This document shows, piece by piece, positions 1 to 9,529 of a stretch of 64,000 nucleotides of DNA. A program made the position numbers and the translations under genes. The stretch lies in NCBI RefSeq assembly GCF_000227745.2, contig NC_018012.1, positions 2,278,501 to 2,342,500 on the forward strand, written 5' to 3'. Numbering within the stretch: position 1 is the first letter of the stretch; every line of letters begins with the position of its first letter. The notes beneath the pieces were generated by a model that saw only the letters and a program-made list of their open reading frames with translations, was not told the DNA's origin and did no database searches. This DNA comes from Thiocystis violascens DSM 198. Lineage in GTDB: Bacteria > Pseudomonadota > Gammaproteobacteria > Chromatiales > Chromatiaceae.

Positions 1-770
1 AATCTGACTGGATTTATTCAAACATGAATCACTGCCCAACTTGCAACACCACCAAGATCGTGAAGAATGGATTTAATGCAACCGGAAAGCAAAACCATCT
101 TTGTCGGGAATGTGGCCGTCAATTCGTGATTGACCCCTTAGTTTCAGCGATTTCTGAAGAGACCAAATCGCTGATCGATCGACTGCTTCTTGAACGGATT
201 GCGCTTGCTGGTATCGCGCGTGTTGCAAATGTCTCTGAATCCTGGTTGCAAATCTATGTCAATCAAAAATACGAGGGCGTTCCGCGCCAATTAAACGTGC
301 CAAAGTTGTCTGATTTTCGACTGGTTGTCGAGTGCGACGAACTGTGGTCATTTGTTTTGAAAAAAGATGAAAAACAATGGGTTTGGATCGCGAAAGATCG
401 TGACTCTGGATATGTTGTCGGACTTTATATCGGATCTCGTGGCATTAAGGGTGCGCAAGGATTATGGAATTCATTGCCACGCGATTATCAAGAATTGGCC
501 GATTTCTACACCGATTTTTGGGAAGCTTATCAATCCGTTTTTCCAGAATTCCGTCATTACGCTGTCGGTAAGGAATCGGGAAAGACAAATCATATCGAAC
601 GATACAACTGCACACTCAGGCAACGTATTTCCAGGCTCGTACGAAAAGCACTTTCTTTCTCAAAAAAGCTTGAGAACCATATTGGAGCTATTTGGCATTT
701 TGTCCATCATTATAATAGCACTCTCTCAGTTAAAGCTCATTCGTGAAATCATATAGAGAAGGGCACTACC
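1..770 (+). mobile_element. IS1-family insertion sequence, left end outside the window
   Basis: The window opens inside an insertion sequence whose single transposase gene starts at 24. The putative right end is the 10-bp GGGCACTACC at 761-770, which would be the inverted partner of a left end GGTAGTGCCC lying before base 1. Immediately after it a long open frame resumes that belongs to a different, interrupted gene. The element is clearly more AT-rich than most of the window. The end position is inferred from the motif and from the resumption of the host gene's frame; the left end and target duplication cannot be seen. Confidence 0.75.
24..746 (+). CDS. IS1-family transposase, single-frame
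   Basis: A 240-residue transposase. An N-terminal zinc-finger-like motif (C4, C7, C27, C30) corresponds to the InsA part of IS1. The C-terminal catalytic part corresponds to InsB, with acidic residues in VVECDELW and FYTDFWEAY, a downstream NHIERYN motif and a terminal HHYN. In E. coli IS1 these two parts are joined by programmed frameshifting. Here they are fused in one frame, as in many IS1 relatives outside enterobacteria. The gene looks intact, with no stop or frameshift, so the element may be active. It reads toward the gene it has interrupted. Confidence 0.9.
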   Translation: MNHCPTCNTTKIVKNGFNATGKQNHLCRECGRQFVIDPLVSAISEETKSLIDRLLLERIALAGIARVANVSESWLQIYVNQKYEGVPRQLNVPKLSDFRLVVECDELWSFVLKKDEKQWVWIAKDRDSGYVVGLYIGSRGIKGAQGLWNSLPRDYQELADFYTDFWEAYQSVFPEFRHYAVGKESGKTNHIERYNCTLRQRISRLVRKALSFSKKLENHIGAIWHFVHHYNSTLSVKAHS

Positions 771-3700
771 GCCGCAGGAACTCTTATTGTTGCCAATGCC
801 AGTGATATTCAAGGCCATTCGGGAGAGACGGGGCAAATCGGTGGCTTCTCGACAGCGGGCGACCAAATCATCGTTTATCAAGGAACAGCGGGAAATGCAA
901 CCGGTGCGACTTTTGTGTACGGATTCAACGACGCGGCTGCAGTCTCATATTCACAGAAAGGTACATGGAACAACACAGGAACTGGTCCGCAGAACTCTCA
1001 ACTGCCTCCTGGTCTAACCAATGGAACTTCGGCTGTCGCATTAACCAATACGCTAGCATCTACTTCTGACGGTACTAGTGGTTCGGGGGCTGTTTATGGT
1101 TTTGATAATATGCGATACAACGGTATAACCACGGGTACAAAAGCTCAGTTATTAGCAGCTATAGGCGACCCTGCGAATTGGATTGGTGATAATACAACGC
1201 CTTATGATTTATCACTGATTGGTAATTTTACATTTCCCGTAGCCGACACCACCGCCCCCACCTTCGACGAGGCGCCGGCCACATCGGACGTGCAGCAGAC
1301 CACGGTCGACCTATCGGCCAGCATCGATGAGGGCGGCACGGTCTACTACGTCGTGGTGGCCGATGGCGCCACCGCCCCGACTTCGGCACAGGTGGTCGCG
1401 GGGACGACCTACAGCGGCGTCACCATTGTCGCCAGCGGCAACCAGGCGGTCGGCTCGTCGCCGTTCACCGCCAGCTTCGACAACATCGCCGGCCTGTCCG
1501 CCGGCACCGCCTACGACATCTATGTCGTCGCGCAGGATGACGAGGGCACGCCCAACCTGATGGCAACTGCCACAAAAGTGGATGTTACGACAGTCGGCAG
1601 TCCACCTATTTTTTCATCTGATGGTGCCGTCAATTTTGCTGAAAATGTTGCAGGCACAGTTTACGATGCCGAGCTCAGCAGCTCTAATGGGACAGTCACT
1701 TTCTCATTAAGCGGTGTGGATGCATCAAAATTTAATCTCGACACAAGCACTGGCGTTTTGACATTCAAGGGTGCACCAGATTTTGAGCAACCCACCGACA
1801 CCGGAACCAATAATGTCTATGACGTTATTATTCGTGCCACAGACGATAATGGCTTCACTGATCAAGCAGTCGCCATTACCGTAACTAATGAGAGTGATGT
1901 CAATTTTGCATCGGCAGACGATGCATCTATTGCCAGTAATTCACTAACAAAATCTGTTACTGCTGGACGAACGGCGAATATCACCTTTTCTGCGGCATCT
2001 TATTTTGATTACTATGCACCCAATGAAAATGCGGGATTCCCAGGTGGGATATATGCATACTCTGGAACTGATTCTGAGCAAGAGCTCATAATTGCTGTTC
2101 AGAGTGGTTATACCTTCGACTTGACAAGTTTCAAGTTTGCGCCTGACTTTTCACAAAATACGGATTCGGTCAAGGTGCGCTTCACATCCGGGGGAAGTAG
2201 TTATGAGGATACTTATGCCTTGTCATCTGATGGGCAATCGGGATATTACAATCTAATTATCCCAAGTACCCATGCCGTTAATGATGTCACTGAAGTTCGC
2301 ATCTGGGCTTTGGCTTATGGTGAATTTCAAGATTTTGAAATTGCGGATATCAAATCTGCCTCCAACACCGCCTTTTTGACCTTCGAGACTGGCAACGGCA
2401 CGCTCTCCGGCGTCGACACGAACAGCGCGACCTTTGCGCACACAGCGTCCAGCTCAGATTTCACGATCGTGGCCGCCGCCAGCGAAGTGAAGCTGTCGTC
2501 GGTTCTTGGTGATGCGACGGCGAGAGACGGTGCCGAGGGGCTGTATTTCGGCGATTCGGCACGGGAGACCGCCGTTACCGTCTCCATTGAATCCGGCAAG
2601 GCGTTCGATCTGGTGTCGTTCCTGCTCAGCAACCAGAACGGCAACGGTTTGGAGACCTTCACGATCACGACGAACAAAGGTGGCTCCTTCACCGTCGATG
2701 CCGGCACCTCCCTGGCGGCGGTTACGGCGACGGCGCCGGACACGGCGGCCTTCCAAGGCATCACCAGCTTCACGGTGACCGCGCCCACCGGCGGCGCGTT
2801 CATGGAACTGGATCATTTCGAGCTTGCCAACATCAGCACGTCAGCCGCCGACACCACCCCGCCCACCATCGACGGCGCCGCTTCCAACCCTCTCAACGAC
2901 GCCACCGGCGTGGCGGTGACCGGTGACATCGTCGTCGACTTCAGCGAGAACGTGCAGTTCGGCAGCAGCGGCATCATCACCCTGCGCAACGTCTCCACGA
3001 GCGAGGATGTGGAGACGTTCAACGTCGCGACCGTGTCGAGCGGGACCGTCACCGGGTCTGGCGGCTCCACGATGACGATCAGCGCCGACAAGCTGACTAT
3101 CAACACGAGCGGCAACCTGCTGGCCGGCACCCAATACAGCGTGCGGTTTTCTGCAGGCTCCATCGTCGATACCGCCACCTCGCCCAATCTGCTCGCCGCC
3201 ATCAGCGACGACACCACCTACAACTTCACCACCGCCGCGCCCACCGTCAGCCTCTCGGTGAACAACGCCAGCATCGCGGAAGCGGCAGGTACCAGCACCG
3301 TCACCGCCACCCTGAGCGCCGCCGCCTCGACCGACACTCAGGTCACGCTCACCCCGTCCGGCACGGCGACCGACGGCGGCACCGACTACAGCCTCTCCAG
3401 CACCAGCATCACCATCGCCGCCGGCGATACCACCGGCACCGCGACCGTCACCGCCGTGCAGGATGCGCTGTATGAAGCCGATGAAACCGTCATCCTCGAC
3501 ATCACCGGCGTGTCGGGCGGCGGCGGGGCGACGGAGAACGGGGCGCAGCAGCAGACGATCACCATCACCGACGACGATCCCTCCCCCACCCTCTCCATCG
3601 CCGATGTCAGCCAGAACGAGGGCAACAGCGGCACCTCCAACATGACCTTCACGGTCAGCTTGAGCGCCGCGTCGGGCCAGACGGTGTCGGTCGACTACGC

Positions 3701-6700
3701 CACCTCCAACGGCACGGCGACGAGCGGCGTCGACTATGTCGCCGCCAGCGGCACCCTGACCTTCGCCCCCGGCGAAACCAGCAAGACCTTCGACGTCACC
3801 ATCGCCGGCGACACGACGACGGAGTCGGACGAAACCTTCACCGTCACCCTGTCGAACGCCAGCAACGCCACCATCGCCGACGCCACGGCCACCGGCACGA
3901 TCACCAATGATGACGTGCCCAATCCGACCATCACTTCCGCCACCTATAATGTCGCAACCGGCACGCTGGTGGTGAACGGCACCGACTTCCCTGCCTTGGC
4001 CGGGGCCAACAACGACATCGACGTGTCGCTTTTGGCGATCCGCGGCGAAGGTGGGATGAGCAGCCTCTATACCTTGACCGACACGCCGGATGTCGAAATC
4101 ACCAGCGCGACAAGCTTCAGCGTCGTGTTGAGCGCCACCGACCGGAATGCCATCGACCTCATCACCGGCAAGAACGGGACGAACTCGAAGAACGGTAGCC
4201 TCTATCAGTTGAACGCATCCGACAACTGGGCGGCGGGCGCCAGTGCCGCAGCGAACATTGTCGATAGCGGCAATGTCGTTACCGTTTCCAACGTGCCGGT
4301 GCCGGCGATCACCTCGGCCACCTACAATGCCACCACCGGCGTGCTGACGGTGGCCGGAACCGGCTTTGTTCGGCAGTCGGGAGGCCCCAACGATATCGAC
4401 GTCCACATGCTGACCGTCACCGGCGGCAATGGCGGCACCCGGACCCTGGTCGATTCGATCGATGTGGAGGTGACCAACACCACCAGCTTCACCCTGACGC
4501 TCGGCACCAATGACAAGGCCGCGGTCGATGCCCTGCTGAACCTGAACGGTACCAGCAGCGCGCAGAACACCACCTATAATCTGGCGGCGGCTGAAGACTG
4601 GTCCCTCGGCTCCGACACGGCCGTGAACGTTGCCGATCTGACGGGCAACGGCATCACCGTGTCGGGCGTCCCCAACGCCGCCCCCACCTTCACCGCTCTG
4701 AACGGCGGCAACACCTTCACCGAGGCCGGGGCCGCGGTGGTGATCGACGGCGACGTCACGGTGGCCGATACCGAACTGGACGCGCTGGATTCGGGCGCCG
4801 GCGATTACAACGGCGCCTCCCTGACCATCGTCCGCAACGGCGGCGCCAATGCTCAGGACGTGTTCGGCAGCAGCGGCAATCTCGGTGCCTTGACCGAAAG
4901 CGGAAACCTGACCTTCAACAGCACCACCGTCGGCACGGTGACCACCCATTCCAGCGGCACGCTGGGGCTCACCTTCAACGGCAACGCCACCTCGGCGATC
5001 GTCGACTCCGTGCTGCAGGCCATCACCTACAGCAACTCGTCCGACGCGCCGCCGGCCAGCGTGACGCTGGACTGGACCTTCAACGACGGCACTACCAGCA
5101 CCGGCACCAACCAGGCGTCGGTCAACATCATCGGGGTCAACGACGCGCCGACCGCCATCTCTCCCACCTCCGGCAGCGTCAATACCTTCGACAGCACTAA
5201 CGCCACCGTGGCGACGCTGGCGGCGACCGACGCCGACCACGCCGCCTGGACCTTCTCGATCCAGTCGGTCACCCTGGGTGCGAACTCCGTCATCAACACC
5301 AACGGCGCGGTGTTCGATCTGGGGACGGACGGGTCGGAAAGCACGGCGGGCGCCGTCGCCAGCGCGAACTTGCGTGCGGTCAACCCGAGCGGCCTCGCCG
5401 CCGGCACCTACACGGTGACGGTGCGGGCGGATGATGGGGAAACGGGCGGCACCTTCGATCAGGCGGTCACGATCACCGTCTCGAACGATCTGGTGGTGAC
5501 GACGACGACCATCGACTCCGATGCGCCCTCCAACTACGCCGCCGACGCGGCCGACGGCAGCGGCCTGGATTTGCGGGAGGCCCTCGCTTACGCCAACGCC
5601 GCCACCGGCCCGATCACCGTCCGCTTCGCCGACACGCTATCCGGCACCATCACCCTGGGCGGCGCCTATGCGGTGCGCGACGGCGTGAGCCTCGCCATGG
5701 ACAGCGACACCAACAACCGCACGATCACCCTCACCGGGCAATCGTTCGCGCTGGACGGTGCCTTCGGCATGAGCGTGGCGACCGGCGACACCCTGACCAT
5801 CGATTCCAATCTGGCCGACGACGGCAGCGTCACCTCTGCGCTGACCAAGACCGGGGACGGCAAGCTAACGTTGGGCGGCACCAACAACACCGCCGGCACC
5901 GGGCTGAACACCCTCACGGCGAGCGCCGGCACGTTGCAGATCATCGCCGCCACCAACCTCGGCACCGACGGCGTGACCTTGAGCGGCGGCGTCACCTTCG
6001 CCACCGTCGGCAACACGCTCGAAGCCACAAACACATTCGCGATCGAGACCGGCGGCGCAACCTTCAACCAGACCGGCAGCGGGCACCTGACGCTTTCTAG
6101 TCAAGTTTCCGGGAGCGCGCTGCTGACCAAGAGCGGCGGCGGCAGCATGACCCTATCGAACGACAACGATTCGTTTGACGGCGGCGTGACGCTGAACAAT
6201 GGCACGCTTAATGCACAGTCAGCAAACGAGAGTCTCGGATATGCGGGGACGGTGACGTTGAACGGCGGCACGCTCGTCATCAGCAACGACACGACCTTCA
6301 CGAACAACATCGCGGTCAACGGCGATGCGACCATTTCCAACAGTGCCGCCGTCGAGCTGTCCGGGGTGATCTCCGGGTCGGAGGCGCTGACCAAGTCGGG
6401 GGCCGGCGTGCTCACCCTGTCGGCGACCAACACCCACACCGGCGCCGTGACGGTGTCGGCGGGGACCTTGGCGCTCTCCGGCGGCGCGTCGATCGGGGAC
6501 TCGGCGGCGGTGACGGTGGACAGCGGCGCGACCTTGTCGCTGACCGGCGGCGCCGAGACCATCGGCTCGCTGACCGGGGCCGGAACCGTCTCCTTGAGCT
6601 ACGCGCTGACCATGGGCGGCAACAACGCCGACACCACGTTCTCCGGCGTGATTTCGTCGACCAACACCAGCGGCATCGTCAAGACCGGCACCGGCACGCT

Positions 6701-9368
6701 GACGCTGACCGGCAACAACACGTACACCGGCTCGACCACGGTGTCGGCGGGCGAATTGACGCTCAACCGGTCGGGCGGGGCGTTGGCCGACACCACGGCG
6801 GTGACGGTGGCGAGCGGGGCGACGCTGACGGTGTCGCAGAACGACACGGTCGGGTCGATCGCCGGGGCCGGCACGATCACGTTGGGCGGCAACGCCCTGA
6901 CCGCCGGCGGCAACGACCAGAACACGGCGTTCTCCGGCACGATCAGCAGCGGCGGCGGCGTCCTCACCAAAACCGGAACCGGCACGCTGGCGCTGTCGGG
7001 CGCCAACACGATCGGCGAAATCTACCTCACCGGCGGAACGCTGGAGATCGGATCGACGGAGGCGCTCGGCAGCGCCTACGTCGAATACCAACTAGGAACC
7101 ACGCTCGGCTTCGCCACGACTGGCACCTTCACCAACCATTTCCAGCAGAGCAACGGGGCGGGCACCATCGCGGTGGACACGGGCGTGACCGCGACCATCA
7201 GCACCCTGACGGGCTTCAACGGCTTCACCAAGACCGGCACCGGCACGCTGGCCCTCGCCACCGGCGGGAGCCCCGATCCCGGCGCCACCACGGTGTCGGC
7301 CGGCACCCTGCTGCTGACCGGCGGCGGCACCTACGACGGTGCCATCACGGTGAACAGTGGCGCAACGCTGGCGGGGTCCGCCACGCTCTACAACACGCTG
7401 ACCATCGACGCGGGCGGCATCCTCGCCCCCGGCGCCACGGCCAGCGGCGCGGGCGATCTGGGCAGCGGCCATCTCAGCCTGACCAGCGGCGCCACCCTGG
7501 CCATCGAACTCGGCGGCACCGCCGCCAGCACGGGCTACGATCAGCTCGACGTCACCGGCAGCGTCACGCTCGACGGCGCGACCCTGGATCTGTCGCTCAT
7601 CAACGGCTTCACCCCAGCGGGTAACAGCTTCATCCTGATCGACAACGACGGTAGCGATGCGATCAGCGGCACCTTCAACGGATTCGCCGAGGGCGCGAGC
7701 CTGACCGTCGGCGCTTCCTCCTTCACAATTTCCTACGCTGGCGGTACAGACAACAATGATGTGGTCCTGACGGCGGCAGCCAATCAGGTGCCGGTCATCA
7801 ACAGTCCCGGCGGAGGCGCCTCCGCCTCGCTCAGTGTCGCCGAGAACACCACGGCCGTGACCACCGTCGCCGCCACCGATGGCGATAGCGACACGATCTC
7901 CTACAGCCTCGGCGGCGGCGCCGATGCCGGCAAGTTCAGCATCGACGCGAACTCGGGCGCGCTGACCTTCGTCACCGCCCCCGACTTCGAGGCCCCGACC
8001 GACATCGGCGACACGACTGGCAATAACACCTACGTCGTCGAGGTTCGGGCCAGCGACGGCAATGGCGGCATCGATACTCAGACCCTAACGGTGACGGTGA
8101 CCGATGTCGGCGAGGGCGGCGGCGGGGGCGGTAATCCTCCCCCGCCTCCCCCGCCTCCCCCGCCTCCCGAGCCCGAGCCCGAGCCCGAGCCAGAACCCGA
8201 GCCAGAACCCGAGCCCGACATCCCGCCCATCGAGGACTGGGAAGACCTGCCCGATGACGATGGCGACGGCGTTCCCGAAGTGGTCGAGGATTTCGTGCCG
8301 CCGCTCGAAACAGGCGGCGTTGCCGGGGATGGCAATGGCGACGGACTATTGGATAGGTTTCAGGAGAACGTCGCCTCGGTACCGATCCGCAACACCGATC
8401 AGGTGTCCGAGAACCCCGATGCCCCGCTGGTTTTCGTCACCCTGGTCGGCGGGGCGAGCGCGGATGCACCCACGCCGGACACTGGCGTGCGCATCACTGC
8501 CCTGCGCCAACTCGGCGCCCCGCTGGACAAGCCGGCGGATATTTTGATGCCGCTCGGCCTGATCGGTTTCGACGCCAGCCTGGAAACCGGGCAGACCCAG
8601 GCCGCCTTCAGCCTCTACATCGACGGCGAGATCCCGGTCAACGGCTTCTGGAAACAGGACGCCGCGGGCGATTGGGTCAATCTGGCCAGCGCCGCCTTTG
8701 GCGGACAGACCGTCAGCGACGGCAGCAAGACCCGGCTGGATTTCGTCATTGAGGACGGCGGACCCTTCGATCAGGATGGCCTCGTCAACGGCCAGATTCT
8801 CGATCCCGGCGCGCCGGGCTGCGGTCCCGACTCGATCGACTACCTCGGGCGCCACGTCGCCCCGCATTCGACCTTTAATGAGCAAGCGTATCTGGCCCGT
8901 TACGCCGATGTCGCGGTCGCGATCGCCAAGGGACACTTCGTCAGTGGCGAGCAGCACTATGTCTGGTTCGGCGAATCCGAGGGCCGCCTGCCGAATGACG
9001 TCTTCAACCCCCGGGGCTATCTCTGCGCCAATCCCGACGTGCTCAAGGCGGTGAGCGAGGGGGTGCATTTCAGCACCGCGCTCCAGCACTACGAACTGTT
9101 CGGCGCTGGCGAGCGGCGCCAACCGGGGGCGGACGCCTTCGACGAGGCGTCCTACCGCTCGGTCAATGAGGATGTGGAGGCCGCCATCGAGGCAGGGCAT
9201 TTCAGTAGTGGCTATCAGCACTACATCCTGTTTGGCGCCGCTGAAGGCCGCGACCCCGGGATTGGCGGCGCCTTGGTGTTGGCCACCGCCGCGCTCACCG
9301 CGCCCGATAACGGTGACGGTCTGATGCTGCTCGGTCAGTCACCGCTTGAGATGGATCTCGTGGACTGA
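771..9368 (+). CDS. Giant modular surface/adhesin-like protein, 5' end cut off by IS1
   Basis: An open frame of about 2860 codons. It is open from base 747, so a GTG at 915 is only an internal codon; the true start was displaced by the insertion sequence. Modules in order: an unrecognised N-terminal domain with GDQIIVYQG (about 771-1240); a fibronectin-III-like domain (1240-1590); a cadherin-like domain (1600-1890); a bacterial Ig-like domain (2840-3230); two Calx-beta domains (3240-3920); two tandem copies of an unrecognised 120-residue domain (3930-4670); a CSLREA-like stretch (5500-5800); autotransporter-type beta-strand repeats (5850-7780); a second cadherin (7790-8110); a Pro then Pro-Glu linker; a choice-of-anchor-U-like domain (8400-8820); and three HYxxFG repeats (8874-9256). 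No beta-barrel is seen. An extracellular adhesive or matrix role is inferred. The remnant probably lacks its export signal. Confidence 0.75.
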   Translation, partial: AAGTLIVANASDIQGHSGETGQIGGFSTAGDQIIVYQGTAGNATGATFVYGFNDAAAVSYSQKGTWNNTGTGPQNSQLPPGLTNGTSAVALTNTLASTSDGTSGSGAVYGFDNMRYNGITTGTKAQLLAAIGDPANWIGDNTTPYDLSLIGNFTFPVADTTAPTFDEAPATSDVQQTTVDLSASIDEGGTVYYVVVADGATAPTSAQVVAGTTYSGVTIVASGNQAVGSSPFTASFDNIAGLSAGTAYDIYVVAQDDEGTPNLMATATKVDVTTVGSPPIFSSDGAVNFAENVAGTVYDAELSSSNGTVTFSLSGVDASKFNLDTSTGVLTFKGAPDFEQPTDTGTNNVYDVIIRATDDNGFTDQAVAITVTNESDVNFASADDASIASNSLTKSVTAGRTANITFSAASYFDYYAPNENAGFPGGIYAYSGTDSEQELIIAVQSGYTFDLTSFKFAPDFSQNTDSVKVRFTSGGSSYEDTYALSSDGQSGYYNLIIPSTHAVNDVTEVRIWALAYGEFQDFEIADIKSASNTAFLTFETGNGTLSGVDTNSATFAHTASSSDFTIVAAASEVKLSSVLGDATARDGAEGLYFGDSARETAVTVSIESGKAFDLVSFLLSNQNGNGLETFTITTNKGGSFTVDAGTSLAAVTATAPDTAAFQGITSFTVTAPTGGAFMELDHFELANISTSAADTTPPTIDGAASNPLNDATGVAVTGDIVVDFSENVQFGSSGIITLRNVSTSEDVETFNVATVSSGTVTGSGGSTMTISADKLTINTSGNLLAGTQYSVRFSAGSIVDTATSPNLLAAISDDTTYNFTTAAPTVSLSVNNASIAEAAGTSTVTATLSAAASTDTQVTLTPSGTATDGGTDYSLSSTSITIAAGDTTGTATVTAVQDALYEADETVILDITGVSGGGGATENGAQQQTITITDDDPSPTLSIADVSQNEGNSGTSNMTFTVSLSAASGQTVSVDYATSNGTATSGVDYVAASGTLTFAPGETSKTFDVTIAGDTTTESDETFTVTLSNASNATIADATATGTITNDDVPNPTITSATYNVATGTLVVNGTDFPALAGANNDIDVSLLAIRGEGGMSSLYTLTDTPDVEITSATSFSVVLSATDRNAIDLITGKNGTNSKNGSLYQLNASDNWAAGASAAANIVDSGNVVTVSNVPVPAITSATYNATTGVLTVAGTGFVRQSGGPNDIDVHMLTVTGGNGGTRTLVDSIDVEVTNTTSFTLTLGTNDKAAVDALLNLNGTSSAQNTTYNLAAAEDWSLGSDTAVNVADLTGNGITVSGVPNAAPTFTALNGGNTFTEAGAAVVIDGDVTVADTELDALDSGAGDYNGASLTIVRNGGANAQDVFGSSGNLGALTESGNLTFNSTTVGTVTTHSSGTLGLTFNGNATSAIVDSVLQAITYSNSSDAPPASVTLDWTFNDGTTSTGTNQASVNIIGVNDAPTAISPTSGSVNTFDSTNATVATLAATDADHAAWTFSIQSVTLGANSVINTNGAVFDLGTDGSESTAGAVASANLRAVNPSGLAAGTYTVTVRADDGETGGTFDQAVTITVSNDLVVTTTTIDSDAPSNYAADAADGSGLDLREALAYANAATGPITVRFADTLSGTITLGGAYAVRDGVSLAMDSDTNNRTITLTGQSFALDGAFGMSVATGDTLTIDSNLADDGSVTSALTKTGDGKLTLGGTNNTAGTGLNTLTASAGTLQIIAATNLGTDGVTLSGGVTFATVGNTLEATNTFAIETGGATFNQTGSGHLTLSSQVSGSALLTKSGGGSMTLSNDNDSFDGGVTLNNGTLNAQSANESLGYAGTVTLNGGTLVISNDTTFTNNIAVNGDATISNSAAVELSGVISGSEALTKSGAGVLTLSATNTHTGAVTVSAGTLALSGGASIGDSAAVTVDSGATLSLTGGAETIGSLTGAGTVSLSYALTMGGNNADTTFSGVISSTNTSGIVKTGTGTLTLTGNNTYTGSTTVSAGELTLNRSGGALADTTAVTVASGATLTVSQNDTVGSIAGAGTITLGGNALTAGGNDQNTAFSGTISSGGGVLTKTGTGTLALSGANTIGEIYLTGGTLEIGSTEALGSAYVEYQLGTTLGFATTGTFTNHFQQSNGAGTIAVDTGVTATISTLTGFNGFTKTGTGTLALATGGSPDPGATTVSAGTLLLTGGGTYDGAITVNSGATLAGSATLYNTLTIDAGGILAPGATASGAGDLGSGHLSLTSGATLAIELGGTAASTGYDQLDVTGSVTLDGATLDLSLINGFTPAGNSFILIDNDGSDAISGTFNGFAEGASLTVGASSFTISYAGGTDNNDVVLTAAANQVPVINSPGGGASASLSVAENTTAVTTVAATDGDSDTISYSLGGGADAGKFSIDANSGALTFVTAPDFEAPTDIGDTTGNNTYVVEVRASDGNGGIDTQTLTVTVTDVGEGGGGGGNPPPPPPPPPPPEPEPEPEPEPEPEPEPDIPPIEDWEDLPDDDGDGVPEVVEDFVPPLETGGVAGDGNGDGLLDRFQENVASVPIRNTDQVSENPDAPLVFVTLVGGASADAPTPDTGVRITALRQLGAPLDKPADILMPLGLIGFDASLETGQTQAAFSLYIDGEIPVNGFWKQDAAGDWVNLASAAFGGQTVSDGSKTRLDFVIEDGGPFDQDGLVNGQILDPGAPGCGPDSIDYLGRHVAPHSTFNEQAYLARYADVAVAIAKGHFVSGEQHYVWFGESEGRLPNDVFNPRGYLCANPDVLKAVSEGVHFSTALQHYELFGAGERRQPGADAFDEASYRSVNEDVEAAIEAGHFSSGYQHYILFGAAEGRDPGIGGALVLATAALTAPDNGDGLMLLGQSPLEMDLVD
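8137..8220 (+). repeat. Polyproline / Pro-Glu linker repeat in giant surface protein
   Basis: In-frame tandem repeats encode eleven consecutive prolines followed by about eight Pro-Glu dipeptides (CCCGAG units with some CCAGAA). It separates the cadherin-like domain from the C-terminal anchor-like domain and is probably an extended spacer. Low-complexity DNA of this kind is prone to copy-number slippage. Confidence 0.85.
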
Positions 9369-9406
9369 GCGCGAGCGTTGGGTGCCGTGGGCTTCGCCCG
9401 TGAGAA

Positions 9407-9442
9407 CGGCGATCGGGAACCACGTTCCGTCGCCGGAGGGGT
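9407..9442. terminator. Possible bidirectional terminator between convergent genes
   Basis: An imperfect hairpin (CGGCG..GGGAAC paired with GTTCC.TCGCCG, positions 9407-9435) followed by GGGGTTTT. It sits between the convergent ends of the giant surface protein gene and the chemoreceptor gene. The T-run is short, so the call is tentative. Confidence 0.35.
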
Positions 9443-9529
9443 TTTAGCTGGAGGTGAGATGAAAAGGATGCGTTTGCGCGCGGGTTGCCGAGAGGCGGAT
9501 GTCGTCATCGAACAGGCCGAGATCGTCGA

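Noticed and set aside
2841..5240. 799-codon open frame on the minus strand inside the giant surface protein gene
   Set aside because: It is the mirror of repetitive GC-rich Thr/Ala/Gly/Asp coding DNA; composition is Gly/Arg/Val-rich without recognisable domains, and the plus strand has clear domains.
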